64,000 nt of DNA, taken from positions 24,810-88,809 of the forward strand of contig NZ_BDBK01000013.1 of assembly GCF_001612945.1 (NCBI RefSeq), given 5' to 3'. This document shows positions 41,776 to 50,343 of the stretch, one piece after another. Under the pieces are notes generated by a model, which saw nothing but the letters and a program-made list of their open reading frames with translations, made no database searches and was not told the DNA's origin. The position numbers were made by a program, and so were the translations under genes. Source of the stretch: Nocardia inohanensis NBRC 100128 (GTDB taxonomy: Bacteria > Actinomycetota > Actinomycetes > Mycobacteriales > Mycobacteriaceae). Each line of letters opens with the position of its first letter. Position 1 is the stretch's first letter.

Positions 41776-42795
41776 TCACTGGAAGGGGTTGACGCCGGCC
41801 GGCACGGTGACGCGGGGCGTGGTGGGGGCCACGGGCTGGGTTTGCCGGCCCTGCGGGCGGGGGATGTTCGAGGGGAAGTTCGGGAAGCGGTCCAGGTTCG
41901 GGAGGCTCGGGAGCACCGGGAAGCTGGGGCGCTGGTAGTAGCCGGTCGGGAGGGTGGGTGGGGGCGTGTAGCGCTCGTGGGTGGCGGACGAGTCGTCGCC
42001 GAGGGCCGCGATCACGACGCGGATCACCAGACCGATGGCGACGAGCGCCGCCCAGCGGCCGAAACGTGAACCGCCGGAAGACTTTTCCTTCGGGCCGCGG
42101 CGGGCGGCCGCGGCGAGTTTGACGAGGTGGCCGCGGACCGCGTCGGCGTATCCCACCGGGTCCAGTTGGGCGACGCGGCGCAATTCCCGCTCCGCCAGCG
42201 CGTGATTGCCGCGATCCCATTGGACCAGGGCCAGATGGTAGAGGGCGTCGACGCGTTCGGGGTCGAGCTCCAGGACGCGCCGGAAGGCGGCTTCGGCGCG
42301 GTCCGGGGCGAGCAGGTTCTCGCGCAGGATCATGCCGCGCAGCAGGTGGACCGAGATGTCGTCGGGGTCCAGTTCCAGGGCGCGGTCGGTGGCCGACAGC
42401 GCCGCCTTCGGCTCCGTATCGCGTTGTGTGGCACCGAGAACGCGGTGATTGTCGGCGTATTTCGGTTCCAGCTCCACGGCCCGGCGGGCGGCCGCTATCG
42501 CCGCGGCTCGATGCTTGCGGCCGCTCGCGGTATTGCCCTCGGCGCGGGCCAGCTGAAGTTCGGCCAGGGCGCGCACCCGCCACGCGTAGGTGTAGTCGGG
42601 TGCGTGCCGCAGTGCGGAGGCGCTCACGTCCAGGGCCTGCTGGTAGTCGCTGAGGCGGAGGTGGGTGTTGGCCAGCTCCGCCAGCAGGTCGGCATTGTCG
42701 GGTTCGGCGGCCAGGGCTTCGGACAGGACGTCCCGGGCGGACTCCAGCCGGCCCAGCTCGGCCAGCGTGCGCGCCTTGTCGAGCTGTGCGCTCAT
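41776..42795 (-). CDS. TPR protein with C-terminal membrane anchor
   Basis: 339 aa. The first 230 residues contain several tetratricopeptide repeats (DKARTLAELGRLESARDVLS, DYQQALDVSASALRHAPDYTY, RAEAAFRRVLELDPERVDALY). A basic stretch (AARRGPKEKSSGGSRFGRW) precedes one membrane helix (AALVAIGLVIRVVIAAL), and the remaining 75 residues are proline-rich (PPPTLPTGYYQRPSFPVLPS) and likely outside the cytoplasm. Encoded 18 bp after the AAA+ ATPase gene; the TPR part probably binds a partner, perhaps the ATPase, at the membrane. Confidence 0.8.
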   Translation of the reverse strand: MSAQLDKARTLAELGRLESARDVLSEALAAEPDNADLLAELANTHLRLSDYQQALDVSASALRHAPDYTYAWRVRALAELQLARAEGNTASGRKHRAAAIAAARRAVELEPKYADNHRVLGATQRDTEPKAALSATDRALELDPDDISVHLLRGMILRENLLAPDRAEAAFRRVLELDPERVDALYHLALVQWDRGNHALAERELRRVAQLDPVGYADAVRGHLVKLAAAARRGPKEKSSGGSRFGRWAALVAIGLVIRVVIAALGDDSSATHERYTPPPTLPTGYYQRPSFPVLPSLPNLDRFPNFPSNIPRPQGRQTQPVAPTTPRVTVPAGVNPFQ

Positions 42796-42813
42796 TTCTC
42801 GAATTCCCGCCGT

Positions 42814-44121
42814 CTAGCGCATGTTCCGCTGTTTCATATAGGCGGCCAGCTCGTCGTAGGTGCCGTCGTTGTTCGCGAATTCGACCACATTGCGGGCCGA
42901 TTCGAACCAGGCGCCGGTACTCGGGCGGATCTGGGTCAGGGCCTGCTGCATATCGGCCATCCGGACAGGGCGGACAGTGCCGGAGCGGATCGAATCGGCC
43001 ATGGCGAACTGGGTGGCGGATTTGCAGACGTGCGCCAAGTCCGCGCCGGAGAGGCCATCGGTGCGGACGGCCAAGGCGTGCAGGTCGATTCCGGCGACCG
43101 GGCGATCACGCAGATGATGCCGCAGGATCGAGACGCGGGCCTCGGTGTCCGGCAACGTCACCAGGATCATGTGATCGAAGCGGCCCGGGCGGCGCAGCGC
43201 GACATCCACATCCCACGGGTGGTTGGTGGCGCCGATGACGTACACGCCCTCGTTGTCGCTGGTCATCGAATCCATCTCGGTGAGCAGCTGATTCACCGTG
43301 GTGCGCATGCTGGAGGAGTTCGAGAGCTGGCTGCGCTTGTGGCCGAGCGCATCGATCTCGTCGAAGAACAGCACGCACGGGGCCTTGCGCCGGGCGGTCT
43401 GGAAGACCTGCTGGAGGTTCTTCTCGCTGCGGCCCACATACAGATCCAGAATGTCGGCGATATCGATGGCGTAGAAGTTCGCGCCCAGCTCGCCCGCGAC
43501 CGCCGCAGCGAGGAAGGTCTTGCCGCAACCGGGCGGGCCGTACAGCAGCAGGCCGCCGCGCGCGCTCGTCCCGAAAGCCTTGGCCAGCTCCGGATTCCGG
43601 ATCGGGCCGAGCAGCGACAGGTCCAGCTGCCGCTTCACCGCGTCCATGCCGCCGACATCGGCGAGGGTGAGCTTGGGGCGTTCGAACAGGCCGACATCGC
43701 CTTCGGCGTAGAGCACCGGCTGCTCGTTCACGAACGACGGCTCGATGATGTCGCCGACCTGCTCCTCGGCCTTGTCCCAGTCGTAGCCCGAGCCGTGCTC
43801 GGCGCGCTCGCTCGCGGTCGTATCCGGCTCGGCGGTATTCGGACCGGGGGTGTCCGGACCGGGGGAAGCCGGGTCGCCCGATTCGGTCCGGCCGGGTGCG
43901 GGGACGGCCGCGCCCGTCAACGCCGCGGTGCAGCGCGCGAGCAAGGCGGTGGCCTGAGCGTGGTGCGGGTCCTGAGCGAGGGCGGTCGCGCAGTGGGAGA
44001 GGGCCTCGGTGTGACGTCCCCGGGCCAGCAGCAGTTCGATCACGCTCACGCGCAGCGGTAGCAGTTCCGGATTGCGGTCGAGGACCGCCAGCAGTTCGGT
44101 GATCGCCGGATCGTCGGTCAA
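42814..44121 (-). CDS. AAA+ ATPase with N-terminal TPR-like region
   Basis: 435 aa. Residues 1-70 resemble a short TPR region (ELLPLRVSVIELLLARGRHT), followed by an acidic, proline-rich linker. One AAA module: ADVGGMDAVKRQLDLSLLGP, Walker A LLYGPPGCGKTFLAAA, pore-loop-like LDLYVGRSEKN, Walker B CVLFFDEIDALGHKR, sensor 1 VIGATNHPWDVD, and arginine-finger region ALRRPGRFDHMI. It belongs to the classical Cdc48/FtsH-like clade but has no protease domain or second AAA ring. It probably remodels a protein complex together with the downstream membrane TPR protein. Confidence 0.85.
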   Translation of the reverse strand: MTDDPAITELLAVLDRNPELLPLRVSVIELLLARGRHTEALSHCATALAQDPHHAQATALLARCTAALTGAAVPAPGRTESGDPASPGPDTPGPNTAEPDTTASERAEHGSGYDWDKAEEQVGDIIEPSFVNEQPVLYAEGDVGLFERPKLTLADVGGMDAVKRQLDLSLLGPIRNPELAKAFGTSARGGLLLYGPPGCGKTFLAAAVAGELGANFYAIDIADILDLYVGRSEKNLQQVFQTARRKAPCVLFFDEIDALGHKRSQLSNSSSMRTTVNQLLTEMDSMTSDNEGVYVIGATNHPWDVDVALRRPGRFDHMILVTLPDTEARVSILRHHLRDRPVAGIDLHALAVRTDGLSGADLAHVCKSATQFAMADSIRSGTVRPVRMADMQQALTQIRPSTGAWFESARNVVEFANNDGTYDELAAYMKQRNMR

Positions 44122-44495
44122 AGCTCCCCTATCAGGTCATACACACTGTCGTCGCGAATGCTAAACGGTTCGAGCGACAGGGCACACCCGAGATTCCGTC
44201 ACACCGTCGCGCACATCACAGTCACCCGGCCGGAATACATCCGGTGGGGTCGCCGTTGAGACACATTGCCGGCGTCGGAACAGCCCCGGGCCGCACCCCA
44301 TCTGTCGTTTCGAACGACCACTCGCCGAGAGGCGCTTGTTGGGCGTCGGCGCTCACTTCGCAGCCACGCTGCGAGCGAATGCCGCCAGGACTCCCCCCGC
44401 CTGGCGGCTTTCTGCTTATCCCGGAGGGTTTTTCACCGGGTGCTGATCACGTGTTCAACCGCTGCTCAACGGGCCCGACCGTTAGCCTGAAACAC
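44122..44495. other. Divergent promoter region
   Basis: 374 bp between the leftward ATPase gene and the rightward serine hydrolase. I see no gene. It holds an inverted repeat GTCGTTTCGAACGAC (44304-44318), and a GC-rich stretch with CCGCCTGGCGG around 44396-44406. An open frame from 44244 runs into the hydrolase but precedes its signal peptide and is not counted. Confidence 0.45.
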
Positions 44496-45842
44496 ATGTT
44501 GCGCAAGCGCAGGGGGTTGGCTGGCGCGTTAGCGGTGGCATTGGCCATGGGCAGCGTGATCTTCGGCGGCGGCTTCGCGGCGGCGTCGGAATTTCGGTGC
44601 TCCGAGCCGACGGGCCGGCAATTCGAGCGGGCCGCACCGGAGCAGACCGGGCTCGACTCCGAGCGGCTGGCCGGCGCATTGAATTTCGCCGCGAGCCGAA
44701 ATCGCTTGAACGTACAGGTCTTCCGGCACAACTGCTTGATCGGCGAGGGCCCGACGAATGCCGAGACCGGGACGACGCCCTGGAACGTCTGGAGCGTCAC
44801 CAAGAGCATCGTCTCGCTGGTCGCCGGAATCGCCTGGGACCGTGGGCTGCTCGATCTCGGCGCGCCCATCGACACCTATCTGCCGGCGGGCCTCGGCGAT
44901 CCCGAACACCGCTCGATCACCGTGGAGAACCTGCTCACCGAATCCTCCGGGCTGCGCGTCGGCGTGCTGACCGAGGGCATCACCGGCGTGATCCCGGTCG
45001 ACCCGTTCAGCGCGGTGCAGGCGCTGGGCGTCCCGTTCGACGACCCGCCCGGCACGGCATTCCAGTACAGCCAGCGCAATGTGGACCTGCTCTCCTATGT
45101 CATCGAACTGGCCGTCGGCGAACCGCTACAGCAGTTCGCGCAACGAGAGTTGTTCGATCGCATAGGCATTCAGCGCGGCGACTACTACTGGGCCCGGGAC
45201 CGATCCGGGCACACCTACGGCTACGCGCATCTGACGATCCCGCCCGACGACCTGTCCCGGCTGGGCATGCTGGTCGCGAACAACGGCCGCTGGGGCGAGG
45301 AGCAGGTGGTGTCGGCCGGCTATCTGCGCCGCGCCACCACCGCGTCCGAGCACAACAGCTGCTACGGCTACCTGTTCTGGCTCGGACCGGATTGCGCCGA
45401 GAACCCCGACTATCTGCCCGCCGACGTCTTCGCCATGTCGGGCCTCGGCCAGCAGAACGTGTACGTCATTCCCAGCCTGGACCTGATGGTTATGTGGACC
45501 GGGGTGTACGGCGTGCACACCGGCAAGGGCGTCACCGGGATTCTGCAATACGGGGTGGAACCGGCCTATCAGTTCTTCCGGCTGCTCATGGATGCCTTCC
45601 ACGACCGCCCGATGCCCGATCCGGGCCAGTTCGTGGAACCCGCGCTGAGCTTCGACGCGAGCAAGTACTACAGCACCGACCTCGCGCTGGCGGTCTTCGG
45701 CATCGGCCCGGCAGCCTACCCGGGCTGTACGGTGCTGTCCTGCTTGGACCTTCGGCTGGCCGCACCGTTCACCGACGCGCCGCCGGGCTGCGTGCTGGTG
45801 GCATGCGTCGGCCCGGATCCACGCACGCCGGGTATCCGCTGA
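44496..45842 (+). CDS. Secreted serine hydrolase, beta-lactamase/PBP-like
   Basis: 449 aa. Signal peptide: MLRKRRGLAGALAVALAMGS with a FAAAS cleavage region near residue 30. The nucleophile motif SxxK is in NVWSVTKSIVSLVAG, and the family helix NLLTESSGLRVGV follows. The second motif is QYSQRNVDLLSYVI, with the tyrosine present. The C-terminal part (FAMSGLGQQNVYVIPSLDLM, then VMWTGVYG) is the usual HxG-like region. It belongs to the family of class C beta-lactamases, D-alanyl-D-alanine carboxypeptidases and esterases; which activity is not clear. A Cys-rich tail (GCTVLSCLDL, GCVLVACVG) is unusual. ATG 44496. Confidence 0.8.
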   Translation: MLRKRRGLAGALAVALAMGSVIFGGGFAAASEFRCSEPTGRQFERAAPEQTGLDSERLAGALNFAASRNRLNVQVFRHNCLIGEGPTNAETGTTPWNVWSVTKSIVSLVAGIAWDRGLLDLGAPIDTYLPAGLGDPEHRSITVENLLTESSGLRVGVLTEGITGVIPVDPFSAVQALGVPFDDPPGTAFQYSQRNVDLLSYVIELAVGEPLQQFAQRELFDRIGIQRGDYYWARDRSGHTYGYAHLTIPPDDLSRLGMLVANNGRWGEEQVVSAGYLRRATTASEHNSCYGYLFWLGPDCAENPDYLPADVFAMSGLGQQNVYVIPSLDLMVMWTGVYGVHTGKGVTGILQYGVEPAYQFFRLLMDAFHDRPMPDPGQFVEPALSFDASKYYSTDLALAVFGIGPAAYPGCTVLSCLDLRLAAPFTDAPPGCVLVACVGPDPRTPGIR

Positions 45843-45845
45843 CCT

Positions 45846-45885
45846 CCGGGATCCGCCCGCCGCACCTGACCGCGGGCGGACCCGG
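45846..45885. terminator. Hairpin between convergent genes
   Basis: CCGGGATCCGCCCGC pairs with GCGGGCGGACCCGG apart from one bulged A, directly between the hydrolase stop and the stop of the HTH regulator. Confidence 0.65.
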
Positions 45886-45886
45886 A

Positions 45887-47122
45887 TCAGGGTGTCACGG
45901 CCGCGCGACCCGCCAGGTCCCGCAGCTCGTCCGCGGGTCTGCGGCCCGCGAACTGCAACAGATCACGCACCACCTCCCGCGCTCGATGATCGTTGTGCAC
46001 GAGTTCGGGGGTCAGCCGTTCGGCGGTGAGCAAGGCATCGAGCGCCTCCCCGGCCTGCCGTCGCTGCGCGTGCGCGCGAGCCACGTCGACCAGGAAACGA
46101 GCCTGCCGCTCCGGGGAGAGCACCGACGCGTCCACCGTTCCGGCGGTGTCGAGTGCCTCTCCGGCATCACCCAATTCGACCGCCACCGCCACCGCGTGTA
46201 CGGCGACACTGGTCGGACCGAATTCGGTGTCGAAATCATTGCGGCCCTCGCCTAGTCGCTCGGCGGCATGCCGCGCCGCGGACAAGCCCGCGCGCGCCGC
46301 CGTGCGATTGCCGTCCGTCGCCGCGATCACCGCCAGCATGAGCTGGAGGGAACCGTAGAGCGACAGCACTTCCGGACGGCAGCGCGCCTCGTCGCGAACC
46401 TGTGGCGCGAGTGCCGTCGCCGACACCCGGGCCGCCTGCCCGGCCTGTTCCAGTCGTTGCAAACGCAGGAAAGCCTGTGCCATGCGGTAGGTTCCGGCCA
46501 CCACGCTGAGCGGGTCCCCGGATTCCTCGGCCGCCCACAGCGCCCGATCCGCCGCGACCCAGGCCGCGTCGACTTCCTCCTGCCGCGTGAACGCGGTCGC
46601 CGCGACCTGATAGGCGCGCGACAGCAATGCCAGCGCCTCCGGCCGTTTGGACGACGTGCGCGCCGCATGCTCCAGATCCGGAATCAGTTCCAGCAGACTG
46701 CCGCCCACTTCGACGAGCCTGGATTCGTTTGCCAATTGCCAGGCGAGATCCACTCGCTCACGCAGCTCCGGTAGTACGTCGGCCGACTCGCGATCGACCT
46801 CGTCACCGAATAGTTGCTCGAGAGCGGGATGTCCGGTGAGCAGCAAACGCAGCTGCTCGAAGACGGCCGAGCCCGGTCGATGTCCGTCACCGCGATGATC
46901 GGCCATCGGTTCGGCCGCTTCCGGCCGCAGATCTCGTACCGCCACGCCGAGCACGTCCGCCAACCTTTGCAGCACCGAAAGGCGCTCCACCGGTAGGACG
47001 TCCCGCTCGACCTGTGACACCCAGCTTTCCGAGCGCCTGATTGCCGCGCCCAACTCTTTCTGCGATAGTCCCCGTCTCCGGCGTAACTCCGCTACCCGTG
47101 CCCCAAGGGTACTTTCGGCCAC
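45887..47122 (-). CDS. HTH regulator with TPR-like C-terminal domain
   Basis: 411 aa. Residues 8-62 form an XRE-type HTH (VAELRRRRGLSQKELGAAIR, RSESWVSQVERDVLPVERLS). The remaining 330 residues are helical with TPR-like pairs (EALALLSRAYQVAATAFTRQ, MAQAFLRLQRLEQAGQAARV). This architecture is common in Streptomyces and Nocardia and resembles signalling-peptide receptors of the Rgg/PlcR kind, though the ligand is unknown. It is divergent from two small ORFs (47357 and 47563) across an unusually AT-rich promoter. Confidence 0.8.
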   Translation of the reverse strand: MAESTLGARVAELRRRRGLSQKELGAAIRRSESWVSQVERDVLPVERLSVLQRLADVLGVAVRDLRPEAAEPMADHRGDGHRPGSAVFEQLRLLLTGHPALEQLFGDEVDRESADVLPELRERVDLAWQLANESRLVEVGGSLLELIPDLEHAARTSSKRPEALALLSRAYQVAATAFTRQEEVDAAWVAADRALWAAEESGDPLSVVAGTYRMAQAFLRLQRLEQAGQAARVSATALAPQVRDEARCRPEVLSLYGSLQLMLAVIAATDGNRTAARAGLSAARHAAERLGEGRNDFDTEFGPTSVAVHAVAVAVELGDAGEALDTAGTVDASVLSPERQARFLVDVARAHAQRRQAGEALDALLTAERLTPELVHNDHRAREVVRDLLQFAGRRPADELRDLAGRAAVTP

Positions 47123-47356
47123 CGGGTCAAACTCCTTCTGCCTGATCGGCTTTCCCGGCCGTCACCGCCCGCTTGTTTCGCCGATGTCTCCCATGCCCTT
47201 CTCTCCTTCCCGATGGGATCTGTCGACAAGGATTCCAGACCAGGCGAGCTTACGGCGCACAGTATGGAACATGGATTTTTCTTATTGCACCGCAATTTTT
47301 CTGTGTTTAACGTTTGTAGGGGACCCGTCGAAGCAAACCGACGACAAGAGGTGGTC

Positions 47357-47566
47357 ATGCCCGGCGAACTCTTCTTCTTCCTTCTAGGCGCCGGAATCGG
47401 CGGTGCGGCAATGTGGTTCGCGGCTGCGACCGTCACTGCCACCAAGTATTCCGGTTCCGATTGCGGCCCGACGGTGCAAAGCATCGCCGCCCGTCTGGAA
47501 CGCGAAGGTACCCGCTGCGCGCGGCTGCCGAAAGGACAATCCGCACATCGGGCAGCGCCTCGATGA
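47357..47566 (+). CDS. Small membrane-anchored protein
   Basis: 69 aa from ATG 47357 with AAGAGG before it. The first 30 residues form one membrane helix (GELFFFLLGAGIGGAAMWFA), then comes a soluble tail (SIAARLEREGTRCARLPKGQ). The stop overlaps the next start (ATGA at 47563). No family recognised. Its divergent HTH-TPR neighbour makes a regulated two-gene unit likely. Confidence 0.6.
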   Translation: MPGELFFFLLGAGIGGAAMWFAAATVTATKYSGSDCGPTVQSIAARLEREGTRCARLPKGQSAHRAAPR

Positions 47567-47763
47567 CGACAACGCCCGAAACCACCGAAGTGCATGTGCG
47601 CCTTAGATTTCCGGGCGGCATGATCCTGGACTACCGAGCCGACCGGACAATTGCGGAGCGGCTGGCGGCGCATTTGCGCCCGTACTCGATCGAAGTGACC
47701 ATCAATGGACAACTCGGGGCAAATCTCCGCCCCCTCCCCTGCGCCGAGCTTTGGGTCGATTGA
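47563..47763 (+). CDS. Small soluble protein
   Basis: 66 aa, start overlapping the previous stop. Sequence pattern VHVRLRFPGGMILDYRADRT, TIAERLAAHLRPYSIEVTI suggests a small beta-alpha-beta fold. No family recognised. Probably works with the small membrane protein encoded just upstream. Confidence 0.6.
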   Translation: MTTTPETTEVHVRLRFPGGMILDYRADRTIAERLAAHLRPYSIEVTINGQLGANLRPLPCAELWVD

Positions 47764-47767
47764 CCAA

Positions 47768-47812
47768 TTACAACTCTCGTAACTCTCAGGGGCTTCGCCC
47801 CCGAACACCCTC
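47768..47812 (-). repeat. Dispersed intergenic repeat, copy 2
   Basis: On the minus strand reads GAGGGTGTTCGGGGGCGAAG, continuing CCCCTGAGAGTTACGAGAGT and TGT, matching the copy at 19538-19580 in the hairpin core and the CGAGAGTTGTA end. It lies directly after the second small ORF. Confidence 0.65.
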
Positions 47813-47823
47813 GGTCAAATATG

Positions 47824-47866
47824 AAAATCGGGCCGTTCAATCCATTGGATCGAACGGCCCGATTTT
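47824..47866. terminator. Terminator between small ORFs and asd
   Basis: A perfect 15-bp stem (AAAATCGGGCCGTTC / GAACGGCCCGATTTT) with a 13-nt loop has A and T runs at its ends, so it can terminate in both directions; asd ends 13 bp away. Confidence 0.85.
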
Positions 47867-47878
47867 CGACTGCGAAGA

Positions 47879-48913
47879 TCAACGGTTCTGGAGCAGAACT
47901 TCCGCGATCTGAATGGTGTTGAGCGCCGCGCCCTTCCGGAGGTTGTCACCGGAGATGAACAGCGCCAGACCGCGGCCGTCCGGGACGCCCGGATCCTGAC
48001 GGATGCGGCCGACGAGGGACTCGTCGATACCGGCGGCCGCCAGCGGGGTGGGGACGTCCACGAGCTTGACGCCCGGGGCCTTGGCCAGCAGCTCTTCGGC
48101 CCGCTCCACCGAAATCGGTTCGGCGAATTCGGCATTGATGGAGAGCGAGTGGCCGGTGAAGACCGGGACGCGCACGCAGGTGCCGGAGACCAGCAGCTCG
48201 GGCAGGCCCAGGATCTTGCGGGATTCGTTGCGCAGCTTCTGATCTTCGTCGGTCTCGCCGGAGCCGTCGTCCACCAGCGAACCGGCGAGCGGGATCACGT
48301 CGAAGGCGATGGGGGCGACGTACTTGTTCGGGGCCGGGAAGTCGACCGCGGAACCGTCGTGGACCAGCTTCTCGGCATCGCCGATGACCGCGCGCACCTG
48401 GGTGGCGAGCTCCTCGACGCCGGCCAGGCCGGAGCCCGAGACCGCCTGGTAGCTGGAGACGATCAGGCGCTGGAGCCCGGCCGCGTCGTGCAGCACCTTG
48501 AGCACCGGCATGGCGGCCATGGTAGTGCAGTTCGGGTTGGCGATGATGCCCTTGACCAGGTTCTGGGTGGCTTCCGGGTTCACCTCGGAGACGACCAGCG
48601 GAACCTCGGGGTCCTTGCGCCAGGCCGACGAATTGTCGATGACGGTGACGCCGGCCGCCGCGAAGCGCGGGGCCTGCACGCGGGACATGGTGGCACCGGC
48701 GGAGAACAGCGCGATGTCGAGCCCGGTGGGATCGGCGGTCTCGGTGTCCTCGACGACGATGTCCTTGCCGCGGAACGGCAGGGTCTTACCGGCCGAGCGC
48801 GCGGATGCGAAGAATCGCACCTCGTCGGCCGGGAAGTCGCGCTCTTCCAACAGCTTCCGCATGACCGCGCCGACCTGTCCGGTCGCGCCGACGACGCCTA
48901 CGCGTACACCCAT
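47879..48913 (-). CDS. asd: Aspartate-semialdehyde dehydrogenase
   Basis: 344-aa enzyme reducing aspartyl phosphate to aspartate semialdehyde with NADPH, the second step toward lysine, threonine, methionine and diaminopimelate. Cofactor motif GATGQVGAVMRKLLEERDFP, active-site cysteine in IIANPNCTTMAAMPVL, substrate region VSSYQAVSGSGLAGVEELA, and the His in VFTGHSLSINAEF. Transcribed 2 bp after the aspartokinase gene, the standard ask-asd operon. Confidence 0.95.
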   Translation of the reverse strand: MGVRVGVVGATGQVGAVMRKLLEERDFPADEVRFFASARSAGKTLPFRGKDIVVEDTETADPTGLDIALFSAGATMSRVQAPRFAAAGVTVIDNSSAWRKDPEVPLVVSEVNPEATQNLVKGIIANPNCTTMAAMPVLKVLHDAAGLQRLIVSSYQAVSGSGLAGVEELATQVRAVIGDAEKLVHDGSAVDFPAPNKYVAPIAFDVIPLAGSLVDDGSGETDEDQKLRNESRKILGLPELLVSGTCVRVPVFTGHSLSINAEFAEPISVERAEELLAKAPGVKLVDVPTPLAAAGIDESLVGRIRQDPGVPDGRGLALFISGDNLRKGAALNTIQIAEVLLQNR

Positions 48914-48915
48914 GT

Positions 48916-50181
48916 CTATCGCCCCGTTCCGCCGTGCACCACGGCCACTTCGTCGCCACCGAGATCGAACGCCGCGTGCAGGACCTTGACCGCCTCGTCC
49001 AGGTCGGTGTCGCGGACCAGGACCGAGATGCGGATCTCGGAGGTGGAGATGAGATCGATATTGATGCCGGCCTCGGCGAGGGATTCGCAGAAGGTGGCGG
49101 TCACGCCCGGGTGCGACTTCATGCCCGCGCCGACCAGGGACACCTTGCCGACGTGATCGTCGAAGACGACCTGGGAGAAGCCGATATCGCCCTGGCGCTT
49201 GGTGAGCAGTTCGACCGCGCGCGCGGCGTCCAGCTTGGGCAGGGTGAAGGTGATGTCGGTCTTACCGGTCTCGACCTTGGAGATGTTCTGCAACACCATG
49301 TCGATATTGATCTCGGCGTCGGCGACCGCGCGGAACACCTTGGCGGCGTAGCCCGGCTCGTCCGGAATGCCGACCACGGTCACCTTGGCCTCGCTGCGGT
49401 CGTGCGCGACGCCCGTGAGGATTGCTTGCTCCAAGGGGATGTCCTCCATCGATCCGGTAATCAGGGTGCCGGTCTTGTCCGTATAGGAGGAACGGACGTG
49501 AACGGGCACGTTGTAGCGGCGCGCGTACTCGACGCAGCGCAGCATGAGAACTTTCGAGCCGCAGGCGGCCATCTCCAGCATTTCCTCGTAGGAGACGGTG
49601 TCCAGCTTCTGGGCATCGGAGACGACGCGCGGGTCGGCGGAGAAGACGCCGTCCACATCGGTGTAGATCTCGCACACGTCGGCATTGAGGGCGGCGGCCA
49701 GCGCGACGGCGGTGGTGTCGGAACCGCCGCGGCCCAGCGTGGTCACGTCCTTGCTGTCCTGGGACACGCCCTGGAAGCCCGCGACCAGCACGATGGTGCC
49801 GTCGGCGAGGGCGTTCTGCACCCGCCCCGGCGCCACGTCGATGATCTTGGCATTGCCGTGCGCGCCGGTGGTGATGACGCCGGCCTGCGAGCCGGTGAAG
49901 GAGCGGGCCTCGGCGCCGAGCGAGTGAATGGCCATGGCGACCAAGGCATTGGAGATGCGCTCGCCCGAGGTGAGCAGCATGTCCATCTCACGCGCGGGCG
50001 GCGCGGGCGCCACCTGCTGCGCCAAATCCAGGAGTTCGTCGGTGGTATCGCCCATGGCCGAGCACACGACCACCACGTCGTGGCCCTGCTTCTTGGTCTC
50101 GACGATCCGCTCAGCGACCCTGCGGATGCGCTCGGCGGTGGCGACCGAGGATCCTCCGTACTTCTGAACGACGAGAGCCAC
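48916..50181 (-). CDS. lysC: Aspartokinase (alpha and internal beta subunit)
   Basis: 421-aa aspartate kinase. The N-terminal kinase domain starts VVQKYGGSSVATAERIRRVA and holds GFQGVSQDSKDVTTLGRGGSD. Two C-terminal ACT domains (DRSEAKVTVVGIPDEPG, VGKVSLVGAGMKSHPG) bind lysine and threonine for feedback inhibition. At codon 245 (ATG 49449) the sequence MEDIPLEQAILTGVA matches the internal start of the beta subunit known from Corynebacterium, so a second protein of about 177 aa (48916-49449) is probably made from the same gene. Confidence 0.95.
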   Translation of the reverse strand: MALVVQKYGGSSVATAERIRRVAERIVETKKQGHDVVVVCSAMGDTTDELLDLAQQVAPAPPAREMDMLLTSGERISNALVAMAIHSLGAEARSFTGSQAGVITTGAHGNAKIIDVAPGRVQNALADGTIVLVAGFQGVSQDSKDVTTLGRGGSDTTAVALAAALNADVCEIYTDVDGVFSADPRVVSDAQKLDTVSYEEMLEMAACGSKVLMLRCVEYARRYNVPVHVRSSYTDKTGTLITGSMEDIPLEQAILTGVAHDRSEAKVTVVGIPDEPGYAAKVFRAVADAEINIDMVLQNISKVETGKTDITFTLPKLDAARAVELLTKRQGDIGFSQVVFDDHVGKVSLVGAGMKSHPGVTATFCESLAEAGINIDLISTSEIRISVLVRDTDLDEAVKVLHAAFDLGGDEVAVVHGGTGR

Positions 50182-50343
50182 GGTGGGAATCCTCCAAGAT
50201 CGACAAACTGCTGCTACCGACCCCCAAGGTTACCGGTGCAGGTCCACCGGATTCGCGCCTACCTCCTCAGCGACCCGTCGAAGCCGAGGTCATACCGTGA
50301 TACCGAGAGCAATCAACCCTTGGACCCCGCCCGGGAGGATGCG

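Noticed and set aside
42127..44061. 644-aa plus-strand ORF
   Set aside because: Antisense to the TPR and AAA+ genes; no recognisable domain.
48934..50343. Long plus-strand frame leading into YjbQ
   Set aside because: Antisense to aspartokinase; only the part from ATG 50344 has a Shine-Dalgarno and family similarity.
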